Position numbers and translations under genes: made by a program
Notes under the pieces: generated by a model
What the model was told of the DNA's origin: nothing
Seen by the model: only the letters and a program-made list of their open reading frames with translations
The model's database searches: none
Shown: positions 7,661 through 15,194 of the stretch, piece by piece
Layout: each line of letters starts with the position of its first letter
How positions within the stretch are numbered: position 1 is the stretch's first letter
Origin: JBCCQH01 sp039024435
Lineage (GTDB): Bacteria; Bacteroidota; Bacteroidia; J057; JADKCL01
Assembly (NCBI GenBank): GCA_039024435.1
Contig: JBCCQH010000105.1
Location: 1-28,699 of the forward strand
Direction of reading: 5' to 3'
Length of the DNA: 28,699 nt

Positions 7661-7710
7661 TACATACCAATCAGACTTTTTCCGGTTAACTATTTCGTAT
7701 TGGGAACGCT

Positions 7711-8526
7711 TTATTTCGGGGGAAGGGCCTGGGTGATGTATTCGCCCAAGAACCCAAAGTTGTCCTGGATGATCTGGTTGATATCGTCGGAAGTGCTGTT
7801 GTACTTGGCGGTGACGACATCGCCGTAGATGGGACGTCCGTCGGGGCGGAAAACATTAAAGTGGACCTTCATGTGGCGGGTGTAGTTGCCGAGGTCCCGG
7901 TCAATGCAGCGTTCGTAATCGGTCCGGATTTCAAACTGATTGATGGTCACGATGTAGTCCGGCTCGTAAATCGTATTGAGGTTGTCGAGGTACTCAGGAT
8001 TCGCCCAGTGCAATTTCATGTATTTGGGATCGTCCGATTCGAGGGTGGTGTAGGCCTCTTCTTCGTCCAGGGTTTTGGGCTTGTCTTTGGAACCTACTTG
8101 AGCAAATTTGGCTTTCATTTTCGAGAAGACCCCCTTCTTTTCCTTTTTGGTTTGGAGGAAACGGGTGGGCGACTCGTAGGCGTAGCTGACATTTTTGTAG
8201 AAGTCTTGCATGGCCACTTTGTCCACCGAGTCTTTCATCTGGGCGAGGTTCATCGGCCGATATCGTTTTTCCATTTTGGCTTCAGTGGCATAATCCAATC
8301 CCAACATGAAGCTTTTGCGCACGTCGCGAACATCCACCTTGCTGGCTTGGGAAATCGCTTTGTCGCAATCGGAAAAATAATACCGTACATCGTGGAAAGG
8401 GATGACCAGGATCTTGGCGTTGGTGACATCTTCGATCTCTTCATCGGAAGAATCGAGGACATTTGGCTGGGCAATGGCAAATACCGCCCAGGCACTCATG
8501 GCGAGCGTTAATACGAGGTGTTTCAT
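7711..8526 (-). CDS. Secreted protein of unknown function
   Basis: 271 residues. A signal peptide is clear (residues 1-19, cleavage expected at AIA|Q). The mature protein opens with a short acidic patch, then 'AKILVIPFHDVRYYFSDCD', a helical middle, a Lys-rich segment (about residues 126-150) and a C-terminal part containing 'YIVTINQFEIRTDY' and 'HFNVFRPDGRPIYGDVV', which looks like beta strands. I do not recognise the family; the strand pattern near the end recalls periplasmic lipoprotein-like beta-sandwich proteins, but that is only an impression. It is monocistronic: 355 non-coding bases lie upstream and a strong terminator follows. Confidence 0.75.
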   Translation of the reverse strand: MKHLVLTLAMSAWAVFAIAQPNVLDSSDEEIEDVTNAKILVIPFHDVRYYFSDCDKAISQASKVDVRDVRKSFMLGLDYATEAKMEKRYRPMNLAQMKDSVDKVAMQDFYKNVSYAYESPTRFLQTKKEKKGVFSKMKAKFAQVGSKDKPKTLDEEEAYTTLESDDPKYMKLHWANPEYLDNLNTIYEPDYIVTINQFEIRTDYERCIDRDLGNYTRHMKVHFNVFRPDGRPIYGDVVTAKYNSTSDDINQIIQDNFGFLGEYITQALPPK

Positions 8527-8707
8527 AATACGAGGAGGTTAACCGACTTGAACCCCGCATGGGCTCATTCCTATGAACCTATACGGCATAAGTCCCTGCC
8601 GGGACCACTGTATACGCAGTTCCGCCAGTAGGGTTTCAAGGTTTTTTACACAATTCTGAGAAATGTTCTGCCGAAAGCTGATCGGCCAGCGAATATGAAA
8701 GATAAAT

Positions 8708-8748
8708 AATTGATCACCAATCAATTAACATGTTTGTGAACATGTTAA
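8708..8748. repeat. Two abutting inverted repeats, possible operator
   Basis: AATTGAT (8708-8714) pairs with ATCAATT (8720-8726) across 5 bases. TTAACATGTT (8725-8734) pairs with AACATGTTAA (8739-8748) across TGTG. The second repeat also holds AACATGTT twice as a direct repeat, since the 8-mer is itself palindromic. The two share bases 8725-8726. Confidence 0.75.
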
Positions 8749-8780
8749 AAAATATCGGTGGATAAACGGTGGATTGAGCC

Positions 8781-8855
8781 GTTTCCAAGTTTCACTGAGG
8801 GAGCGCCCCATTGCCATCTGCCACAGTCAGCCACGCTGTAGATGACATTGGAAAC
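8781..8855. repeat. Imperfect long hairpin downstream of rseP
   Basis: GTTTCCAA (8781-8788) is complementary to TTGGAAAC (8848-8855), and CCATTGCCATCT (8808-8819) pairs with AGATGACATTGG (8840-8851) with one mismatch and one G-U. The two pairings exclude each other in part. No T-run, so it is not a standard terminator. Confidence 0.55.
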
Positions 8856-8881
8856 TGAAAATCTTCCCTGGAAAATTCCCA

Positions 8882-10243
8882 TCAGTCCCCGGTCGCGAGG
8901 CTGATGATGTCATTCGCAAAGACAAAGATCATCAGGGCGACCACCAGGAAGAAGCCGATGCGGAGGATCCATTCTTTGACCCCGGGCGGGATCTCCCGAC
9001 CAATGATCGCCTCGATGATAAGAATGACTACCTGTCCGCCATCCAGCACCGGAATCGGCAGGAGATTCATCACCGCCAGCACCATCGACAGCATGCCGGT
9101 CAAAACCCAAAAGCCCGTCCAGCCCCCGCGGTCGAAGATGTTGCCGTAAATGCCTGCGATCTTGATCGGCCCGGAGACACTCTTGGTCGGATCGGCATTG
9201 CCCGTAAACAGAGCCCCGAGCCCTTTGACCGTGCTCCACATGCGGTTGAAGGCTTCCTGGATGCCGGCCGGAATCGCCCCCCCGATGCCGTAGTCGATGT
9301 GGGTGAAGAAATCTTTGGTGTACAAAGCGATTCCCACCATCGAGGAAGAATCGGTCGAAATCGTCAGTTTGACTTCTTTGTTGTCCCGCAAGACCAGGAA
9401 TTCCATTGCTGTGTTGGGCTTGCCTTTGAGGTAAGTGCTCACCGATGACCAGCGCTCCATCGGGATGCTGTCGATCATCAGGATTTTATCTTTCTTGCGC
9501 AGGCCCCCGAGGAAGCCATTGACTGGATTGCCGGGTTTGTAATTGAAGTCGGCACTCGTATCCATGACCGTGATGACCGGCGCCCCATCTGGGAAGAAGA
9601 GCGAGGATTCCTTTCGGTCGATGAAGGTATTGAGGTAATCGTCCGGAATGTCGATGCGGATCAATTCCCCGTTGCGCAGCACTTCAAAGTATTTGCCTCG
9701 GTCCACCAGGTTGTTGGGGTCAGAAGCGTCATCAAACCAGGTGATCGAGTCCCCCATGTAGGTGACGAGTCGATCACCGGTACGAAAACCAAGTTCCTGG
9801 GCCGCCGTACTGTCTGAAACAAAAATGCCGTATTCCAGCTTGCTGTTGTCGATGCGGTTGTCCCCATTGGCGTACTTGAGGGAAATGAAAATGAGACAGC
9901 CGAGAATGATATTCATAATGATTCCGCCTAGCATCACGATCAACCGTTGCCAGGAGGGTTTGGAACGGAACTCCCAGGGTTGGGGCTCCTGCGCCATTTG
10001 GTCGGTATCCATGTGCTCATCCAGCATGCCGGAAATCTTTACGTAGCCCCCGAGCGGAACCAAATTGAAGCGCCATTCCGTCTCGCCACGCTTGACTCCG
10101 AACAGTTTGGGACCAAAAAAGAGGGCAAATGCTTCTACCCGCATGCCAAAAATCCGCGCCGCCCAAAAGTGCCCCAATTCGTGAATCACGATTAGGATGG
10201 TCAGCGCGAGCAGCATTAAGCCTACAGTCTGCAGTACGTCCAT
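8882..10243 (-). CDS. rseP: RseP-type site-2 intramembrane zinc protease
   Basis: 453 residues. The first membrane helix carries the zinc-binding HELGH motif (residues 21-25), and a later one carries PVLDGG with the third metal ligand, near residue 400. Between them are two PDZ-like regions (about 125-220 and 225-310); the first membrane helix after HELGH holds 'LIVMLGGIIMNIILG'. It sits in the inner membrane and cleaves membrane-bound anti-sigma factors or signal-peptide remnants; an ECF/anti-sigma cassette is encoded in the same window, though a link is only inferred. It follows dxr by 24 bases, the common dxr-rseP arrangement. Confidence 0.94.
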   Translation of the reverse strand: MDVLQTVGLMLLALTILIVIHELGHFWAARIFGMRVEAFALFFGPKLFGVKRGETEWRFNLVPLGGYVKISGMLDEHMDTDQMAQEPQPWEFRSKPSWQRLIVMLGGIIMNIILGCLIFISLKYANGDNRIDNSKLEYGIFVSDSTAAQELGFRTGDRLVTYMGDSITWFDDASDPNNLVDRGKYFEVLRNGELIRIDIPDDYLNTFIDRKESSLFFPDGAPVITVMDTSADFNYKPGNPVNGFLGGLRKKDKILMIDSIPMERWSSVSTYLKGKPNTAMEFLVLRDNKEVKLTISTDSSSMVGIALYTKDFFTHIDYGIGGAIPAGIQEAFNRMWSTVKGLGALFTGNADPTKSVSGPIKIAGIYGNIFDRGGWTGFWVLTGMLSMVLAVMNLLPIPVLDGGQVVILIIEAIIGREIPPGVKEWILRIGFFLVVALMIFVFANDIISLATGD

Positions 10244-10267
10244 GTATCTATTGAGTGTCTTTCTTCG

Positions 10268-11440
10268 TCAAATTTGAACTGAGTTTGCCCGTTCCTGAAC
10301 CCAGGTCCGTGCCGCAGCATCGGTCGCCAGGAGATCTTCCAGATCCGGATCCGCTACAAAACTAACGTTTTCCATGGCTTCGCCATTGAATTCTGCAATA
10401 TCGGTGAATCGGATTTTGTTCTCAAGGAATAATTTCACCGTAATTTCATTGGCGGCATTGAGGATACAGGGGGCATTGCCCCCGCGGCGCATTGCCTCGA
10501 AGGCATGTGCGACATTGCGAAATACCCGCCGATCCACCTGCTCAAAGGTCAGAGCCGGATAATCGGCAAACGGAAATCTCGGAAAGGGATTGTGCATCCG
10601 CTGGGGAAAACACAATGCGTATTGGATCGGGAGGCGCATATCCGGCAGCCCCATCTGCGCCTTCATGCTCCCGTCTTCGAACTGGACCATCGAGTGGATG
10701 ATCGATTGCGGGTGGACGATGATGTCGATTTGTTCGTCCCGCAAGTCAAACAGCCACTTGGCTTCAATCACTTCCAGCCCTTTGTTCATCATACTGGCCG
10801 AGTCAATCGTAATTTTAGCGCCCATTTCCCAATTGGGGTGCTTGAGCGCCTGGGCCGGCTTGACTTGTAAGAGCTGCTCGTAGCTGTACCCGCGGAAGGG
10901 CCCGCCCGAAGCCGTGAGGTAGATCTTTTCGATGGGATTCATGTGCTCCCCCACGAGACATTGGAACAGGGCCGAGTGTTCGCTGTCCACTGGGAGTAGA
11001 TCCACCTGGTGGATCCGGCACAATTCCTGCACCATTTTGCCGGCCACAACCAGGGTCTCCTTGTTCGCCAGAGCGATGTGCTTGCCCGCTTTGATCGCCC
11101 GCAGGGTAGGGCGGAGGCCCGAAAATCCGACCACGGCGGTCAGCACGATGTCGATTTCCTCCATTTCCACCACTTGCGCCAATGCTTCCGCGCCGCTGTA
11201 GACTTTTACGAAAGTATCGGCAAGGGCAGTCTGCACCTTGTCCCTAAGTTCTTCGTTGACGATCACCACCGCATTGGGCTGAAACTTGCGGGCCTGTTCG
11301 ATGAGGAGGTCGGCGTTGTTGCGCGCGGTCAGGACCGATACCGCAAGCCGCTCCGGATGGAGGTCGATCACTTCCAGTGCCTGGGTTCCGATGGAGCCGG
11401 TTGAGCCCAAAATGGCGATGTGGCGTTTATTATTTTCCAT
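10268..11440 (-). CDS. dxr: 1-deoxy-D-xylulose 5-phosphate reductoisomerase
   Basis: 390 residues, the usual length. NADPH-binding ILGSTGSIGTQALEVI at residues 10-25, ALANKETLVVAG, the metal-binding PVDSEHSALFQ block, LTASGGPFRGY, and the Lys/Asn/Glu-rich active-site stretch 'ITIDSASMMNKGLEVIEA' are all in order. It makes 2-C-methyl-D-erythritol 4-phosphate, the committed step of the MEP isoprenoid pathway; ispG of the same pathway lies at 18208-20184. Co-transcribed with rseP. The 66-base gap to the GH3 gene upstream has no clear promoter, so all three may share one transcript. Confidence 0.97.
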   Translation of the reverse strand: MENNKRHIAILGSTGSIGTQALEVIDLHPERLAVSVLTARNNADLLIEQARKFQPNAVVIVNEELRDKVQTALADTFVKVYSGAEALAQVVEMEEIDIVLTAVVGFSGLRPTLRAIKAGKHIALANKETLVVAGKMVQELCRIHQVDLLPVDSEHSALFQCLVGEHMNPIEKIYLTASGGPFRGYSYEQLLQVKPAQALKHPNWEMGAKITIDSASMMNKGLEVIEAKWLFDLRDEQIDIIVHPQSIIHSMVQFEDGSMKAQMGLPDMRLPIQYALCFPQRMHNPFPRFPFADYPALTFEQVDRRVFRNVAHAFEAMRRGGNAPCILNAANEITVKLFLENKIRFTDIAEFNGEAMENVSFVADPDLEDLLATDAAARTWVQERANSVQI

Positions 11441-11506
11441 GATTTGGCGCGGCGGTCCGCGGTTCAGGTAAGATCAATGATCGATTCTTCCGCGCAACCT
11501 TCCCCT

Positions 11507-13003
11507 TCATAGCACATAGTCCTGTAACCAATCCGCGATCTTTCTGTTATTGCTCAGGCGGGGAAATTTGTTTTGGCCACCCAATTTGCCAATCGCCCGC
11601 ATGTATTCCCGGGTGGCATTCAATTGAATTTTGCGCACCACCGCTGCCCGGAGCATGTTGCCGTTGCGCAGGTCATCGTAGTAGCTGTTCTGCCTCCGCA
11701 ATTCAGCATCGAGGGTGGTCGAGAAAGCTGCCTCATCCGGAGGCGATTGGCGGAATTCTACTAGCCATTCGTGAAATGAATCGCCCTCCCCGCCTGCGAG
11801 TTGGGGGGCGACGGTGAACTCGACGATCTCGGCTCCGTGCTGTTCACAAGCGTGAATCATCGCCCGGTTGACCTCTTCCACAATGACATGCTCACCAAAG
11901 GCACTGATGAAGTGCTTGACCCGGCCGGTGACCTTGAGGCGGTGCGGGTTTTTTGAGACAAATTTTACGGTATCTCCGATGTCGTAGGCCCAAAGTCCCG
12001 CATTGGATGAGACAATGAGCGCGTATTGCGTATCCAGTTCGACGTCTTCCAGGCCGAGGCGGGTGGGGTGCTCGTTGCCGTATTCCGCCATTGGGATAAA
12101 CTCATAGTACATCCCGTAGGCGAGGTTCAGCAGCAAGCCCTGACTCGGCATTTTGTCCTGCAAGGCAAAAAAGCCTTCCGAAGCGGGGAAGAGTTCCAGG
12201 ATGTCGATCCGCTCGTCAAAGTAGTTGCGGAAGACGCCTTCGTAGGGGCTGAAATCGACGCCTCCCTGGGCAAATAGGCTCAGGTTGGGCCAGCGTTCCA
12301 ATGGCTTCTCTCCGGTGCGCTCCTCGAGCCGCTCAAAATACATCTGCACCCAAGGGGGAATGCCCGAAATCAGACGAAGGTCTTCGGGAAGGGTTTCGTC
12401 GAGGATTTTGTCCACCTTTTGTTCCCATTCTTCGATGCAATTGGTTGCATAGGTGGGAACCTGGTTGCGGCGCAGGTAGGAAGGGACGAAGTGGTTTACG
12501 ATGCCAGACAAGCGGCCCACTTTGAGGCCGTGGTCATTGGTGTCGAGGACCGGGCTCCCGCTGAGGAACATCATGCGCCCATCCAGGAAAGCGGAGTTGC
12601 CGGTCTCGTGGATGTAGAGGAGCAGAGCGTCCCGGGCGCCTTTGATCTGGTAGCGGATGGAGTCGCGGGTGATTGGGATGTACTTCGCGCCGGAGGTGGT
12701 CCCGGAAGTTTTGGCGAGGTAGAGGGGCTTGCCCGGCCAGGTGACATCGGACTGGCCATCGCGGATGGCGTCGAAGTACTTCCGGCCGGCTTCGTAGTTG
12801 CGGACGGGGACGCGGGCGCGAAAGTCGGCGGGTGAAGCGATGCCGGCAAAGCCATGGTCCTGGCCAAACTGGGTATTGGTAGCCTTGTAAATGAGTTGCT
12901 TGAGGGTGCGGTGCTGGGAGGCTACCGCGTTTTCGTGTACCCGGCGTATGGCCTTGGCCCGGCTGTGGGCCCATCTTTCAGCGATCCAGCGTTTCAGTCC
13001 CAT
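11507..13003 (-). CDS. GH3-family (auxin-responsive-promoter-like) adenylate-forming enzyme
   Basis: 498 residues from the ATG at 13003. The frame extends to 13069, but the promoter at 13074-13104 would start transcription about there, and MGLKRWIAERWAHSRAKAIRRV is a normal family start. An ATP-binding loop LAKTSGTTSGAKYIPIT and the FPASEGFFALQ block mark the GH3 branch of acyl-adenylate enzymes. Plant members join amino acids to acids such as indole-acetate or jasmonate; substrates of the bacterial forms are not settled. The terminal 'GQNKFPRLSNNRKIADWL' is also typical. It lies upstream of dxr-rseP in the same direction. Function beyond carboxylate activation is not inferred. Confidence 0.85.
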   Translation of the reverse strand: MGLKRWIAERWAHSRAKAIRRVHENAVASQHRTLKQLIYKATNTQFGQDHGFAGIASPADFRARVPVRNYEAGRKYFDAIRDGQSDVTWPGKPLYLAKTSGTTSGAKYIPITRDSIRYQIKGARDALLLYIHETGNSAFLDGRMMFLSGSPVLDTNDHGLKVGRLSGIVNHFVPSYLRRNQVPTYATNCIEEWEQKVDKILDETLPEDLRLISGIPPWVQMYFERLEERTGEKPLERWPNLSLFAQGGVDFSPYEGVFRNYFDERIDILELFPASEGFFALQDKMPSQGLLLNLAYGMYYEFIPMAEYGNEHPTRLGLEDVELDTQYALIVSSNAGLWAYDIGDTVKFVSKNPHRLKVTGRVKHFISAFGEHVIVEEVNRAMIHACEQHGAEIVEFTVAPQLAGGEGDSFHEWLVEFRQSPPDEAAFSTTLDAELRRQNSYYDDLRNGNMLRAAVVRKIQLNATREYMRAIGKLGGQNKFPRLSNNRKIADWLQDYVL

Positions 13004-13073
13004 GGGTGATATTGCGCAAGGGCAATTTGCAGTTTTGCTCCGGAGAGCCGACATTGAGCGGCTTTCCAAGGGG

Positions 13074-13104
13074 CAAAGATAGCACTTCTGAGCGCGGTCT
13101 CAAA
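13074..13104 (-). promoter_or_regulatory. Consensus Bacteroidota promoter for the GH3 gene
   Basis: On the minus strand TTTG (13104-13101), 19 bases, then TATCTTTG (13081-13074), a full match to TTTG-N19-TAnnTTTG. The ATG at 13003 is 70 bases further on. It rules out the upstream ATG at 13069 as the start. Confidence 0.7.
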
Positions 13105-13244
13105 ACCGCCCGAACCGATCACTCCGACGGGGCAAATAGTCCCACTGAGCGCAACCAATCACACGGCATCGCCGGTCGGATGGGTTTGAAAAAGTCAGCC
13201 CGGAGAAAAAGATGTGGAAAATTTTCCGTGCAAATTGCCTATTA

Positions 13245-13259
13245 TTGTCAAGGTGACAA
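13245..13259. promoter_or_regulatory. TTGTCA-N3-TGACAA inverted repeat upstream of proline dehydrogenase
   Basis: TTGTCA (13245-13250) and TGACAA (13254-13259) around AGG, about 110 bases before the ATG. A related pair, ATTGTC-N7-GACAAT (14631-14649), lies just after the gene. Confidence 0.5.
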
Positions 13260-13320
13260 GATAGGAGGCTCCTCTATTGGTACCGCAGCAACTTCGCGCA
13301 GGAAAAATCGGTCACCACCG

Positions 13321-13350
13321 TTGCTATCTCGCTTGGATTGCTGTATTTTG
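13321..13350 (+). promoter_or_regulatory. Candidate promoter for proline dehydrogenase
   Basis: TTG (13321-13323), 20 bases, then TATTTTG (13344-13350), 19 bases before the ATG. It has the same TTG-N20-TAnnTTG form as the promoter at 5144-5173. Confidence 0.45.
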
Positions 13351-13369
13351 ATTCTCTAAGACAATTCAG

Positions 13370-14569
13370 ATGGAAGCTACCCCTCTGACGAAAACGTTGG
13401 ATTTTGACGATACGAAGTTGGCCTTTGCCCACCATTCGGACGCGGACTTAAAGCGGACTTATCGCTTGTTCCGCATGATTGATTCGCCGCTATTGACCCG
13501 GATTGGCCCGCCGTTGGTGACTTTTGCCTTGCGGATCGGATTGCCGATGGAAAAACTGATCCGGCGCACGATTTTCGACATCTTTTGTGGGGGCACTTCG
13601 TTGTCCGATACCGCCGAACGCTCGGATGCCCTGCATTCAGCCGGGGTCTACACCATTCTGGACTATTCGGTCGAAGGTGAGAAAAGCGAAAAGGGCTTTG
13701 ATGCGACCCGCGACGAGATCATCGCCACGATTGATCACGGTGCCCGGCACGAAGCGGTGGCATTTTCGGCGATGAAGGTCACCGGGATTGCCCATTTTGA
13801 CTACCTCGCAAAAAACGACACCCAGCAAACGCTGACCGAAGCCGAGCGAACTTCATTGCTGCGCGCCAAAGCCCGCATGGAAGCCATCGGTCAGCGCGCT
13901 TTTGACCTCCAACAGCCCGTGTTTGTGGACGCGGAGGAAAGTTGGATTCAGCGCACCGTAGACCGGTGGACCGAGGAGATGATGGAACGGTTCAATCACG
14001 GCAAGGCCGTGGTCTACCACACGGTACAACTTTACCGCCACGACCGGCTGGAATACCTGCGCGAACTCATTGCCCGGGCCGAGGAGAAAGGCTACTTACT
14101 GGGCGTCAAACTGGTGCGCGGAGCATATTTGGAGAAAGAAAATGATCGCGCTCAGGAACGCGGTTACTCTACGCCGATGCAGCCGGACAAGGCGAGCACC
14201 GACCGGGATTACGATGCCGCAGTACGCCTCTGCCTGGACCACATCGACCGGGTGGCGATCTGCGCGGGCACCCACAATGCGGAAAGCAGTCGGATCCTCG
14301 CCGATCTGATGCTGGAACGCGGGTTGTCTCCGAAACACCCCCACGTCCTGTTTGCCCAACTACTCGGCATGTCCGACAATATTTCCTTTAACCTGGCTCA
14401 CCACGGCTACAACGTCGCGAAATACCTGCCCTACGGTCCGGTCAAGGCGGTGTTGCCCTACCTGTTCCGCCGCGCGGATGAGAACACTGCGATTGCCGGT
14501 CAGTCTTCCCGGGAAGTAAAACTGCTGCGCCGCGAGGTTCAGCGCCGGCGCCAGTCAGCCCGCCGATAA
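13370..14569 (+). CDS. Proline dehydrogenase (ProDH, FAD-dependent)
   Basis: 399 residues; a stand-alone ProDH domain. TIM-barrel motifs in order: FDIFCGGTSL, YTILDYSVEG, VFVDAEESWIQ, YHTVQLYRHDRLEYL, GVKLVRGAYLEKEN, VAICAGTHNAESS, FAQLLGMSDNIS and the substrate-binding block YLPYGPVKAVLPYLFRRADENTA, which carries the paired Arg residues that bind the proline carboxylate. It oxidises proline to pyrroline-5-carboxylate at the membrane face, passing electrons to quinone. It lacks the aldehyde dehydrogenase half of bifunctional PutA, and no P5C dehydrogenase lies nearby, so that step is encoded elsewhere. No terminator is visible right after the stop. Confidence 0.94.
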   Translation: MEATPLTKTLDFDDTKLAFAHHSDADLKRTYRLFRMIDSPLLTRIGPPLVTFALRIGLPMEKLIRRTIFDIFCGGTSLSDTAERSDALHSAGVYTILDYSVEGEKSEKGFDATRDEIIATIDHGARHEAVAFSAMKVTGIAHFDYLAKNDTQQTLTEAERTSLLRAKARMEAIGQRAFDLQQPVFVDAEESWIQRTVDRWTEEMMERFNHGKAVVYHTVQLYRHDRLEYLRELIARAEEKGYLLGVKLVRGAYLEKENDRAQERGYSTPMQPDKASTDRDYDAAVRLCLDHIDRVAICAGTHNAESSRILADLMLERGLSPKHPHVLFAQLLGMSDNISFNLAHHGYNVAKYLPYGPVKAVLPYLFRRADENTAIAGQSSREVKLLRREVQRRRQSARR

Positions 14570-14641
14570 AGCCGCGAAGTGGCACTTAACCGACATTATT
14601 TTATTGAGATTTTGGAAACACCAACCAACAATTGTCGTTGC

Positions 14642-14672
14642 TTGACAATCGGTCTCTGAATTGCTACCTTAC
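14642..14672 (+). promoter_or_regulatory. Promoter candidate for the ncRNA
   Basis: TTGACA (14642-14647) followed by TACCTTAC (14665-14672). The TTG-to-TA spacing is 20 bases, as in the other promoters of this window. The -7 element matches TAnnTT but not the final TG. Confidence 0.45.
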
Positions 14673-14675
14673 GAT

Positions 14676-14869
14676 TGAGGGTTAATCCCTCCTCATTGGA
14701 TATTGTTGCACCGGTTTTTGTGCGCGAGAGATGGGCGGACAACGTCCATCATCCCGGCACGGTCAATACGCAAAGTCTGATCGCCGGTGTTAGCAGTTGG
14801 TAAACTTTGTAAAGCTATGATCCGGAGGTCGTCAATTCGGTAACGGAGGGGCGGCCTCTCAATTTTTTT
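14676..14869 (+). ncRNA. Candidate structured small RNA, ~195 nt, unknown family
   Basis: A promoter-like element ends at 14672 and a terminator ends at 14869, with no plus-strand gene for 7.9 kb after it, so this is not a leader or riboswitch. Nested complementary segments suggest a rod: ATTGAGGG (14674-14681) with CTCTCAAT (14856-14863); CCTC..GGAT (14691-14701) with ATCC.GAGG (14820-14828); CACCGG (14709-14714) with CCGGTG (14784-14789); and an apical hairpin (14730-14753). Size, closing helix and rod shape recall 6S RNA, but I see no decisive family signature. The fold was drawn by eye. Confidence 0.4.
14825..14869 (+). terminator. Rho-independent terminator ending the ncRNA candidate
   Basis: GAGGTCGTC (14825-14833) pairs with GGCGGCCTC (14850-14858), 9 bp with two G-U pairs, followed by TCAA and seven T's (14863-14869). 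The right arm is also used by the closing helix of the RNA candidate, so the two folds compete. Confidence 0.65.
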
Positions 14870-14979
14870 CAAGGCTCAGTTTTGTGATTTCCGATGGCGA
14901 TTGGGCAATTGGCTATGCTTCGCAATGGCTAAACAATTGAGCATAAATTTTGATCGGAACCGAGAACGTGAACGTTTGC

Positions 14980-15027
14980 GCCCTTGATCGTAGCCGCAAT
15001 CCATGGACTGCCGCTACGATCAAGGGC
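14980..15027. repeat. 48-nt near-perfect palindrome
   Basis: GCCCTTGATCGTAGC (14980-14994) and GCTACGATCAAGGGC (15013-15027) are perfect complements, and symmetry continues to the centre at CCATGG (15001-15006) with only two mismatched positions of 24. No real loop and no T-run on either strand, so it is not a terminator. Confidence 0.92.
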
Positions 15028-15108
15028 AACCGCTGAAGTAACCGCCGCCTTTCTCCAATGGCAACCCCACTTCGCGGCACGATTGTGATCGCAACGCATT
15101 GCATCCGC

Positions 15109-15166
15109 CAAAAACAAAAAGTCCAATGGCGACTCCGATGCTTTCGCACGCAGAGTCGCCATTGGA
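15109..15166 (-). terminator. Rho-independent terminator of the T9SS/Omp28-like gene
   Basis: Perfect 14-bp arms TCCAATGGCGACTC (15122-15135) and GAGTCGCCATTGGA (15153-15166) with a 17-base loop. The minus strand continues CTTTTTGTTTTTG. It begins 28 bases after the stop at 15195. Confidence 0.88.
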
Positions 15167-15194
15167 AAATCGAAATCAATCGATCAGCAATCGC

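Larger units (their letters stand above)
8527..8881. other. 355-bp intergenic region upstream of the secreted-protein gene
   Basis: No credible ORF. It holds two adjoining inverted repeats (8708-8748) and a long imperfect hairpin region (8781-8855). No convincing TAnnTTTG promoter for the 7711-8526 gene was found. Confidence 0.7.
13004..13369. other. Divergent GH3 / proline dehydrogenase promoter region
   Basis: No credible gene. It holds the minus-strand GH3 promoter, an operator-like inverted repeat at 13245-13259, a short AGGAG-G-CTCCT palindrome at 13263-13273, and a plus-strand promoter candidate at 13321-13350. Confidence 0.7.
14570..15194. other. 625-bp non-coding region with an RNA candidate, a palindrome and a terminator
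   Basis: Longest gene-free stretch in the window. In order it holds an ATTGTC-N7-GACAAT inverted repeat (14631-14649), promoter (14642-14672), candidate RNA with terminator (14676-14869), repeated CCRATGGC-type words, a 48-nt palindrome (14980-15027) and the terminator of the convergent T9SS gene (15109-15166). Open frames here run across the inverted repeats and look accidental. Confidence 0.75.

Noticed and set aside
14631..14649. ATTGTC-N7-GACAAT read as a terminator of proline dehydrogenase
   Set aside because: The stem is only 6 bp and is not followed by a T-run; it overlaps the -35 of the ncRNA promoter instead.
14929..15162. Minus-strand ORF of 77 codons, with an overlapping 88-codon frame
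   Set aside because: It runs through both the 48-nt palindrome and the terminator stem; its composition follows the inverted repeats and there is no promoter or leader.
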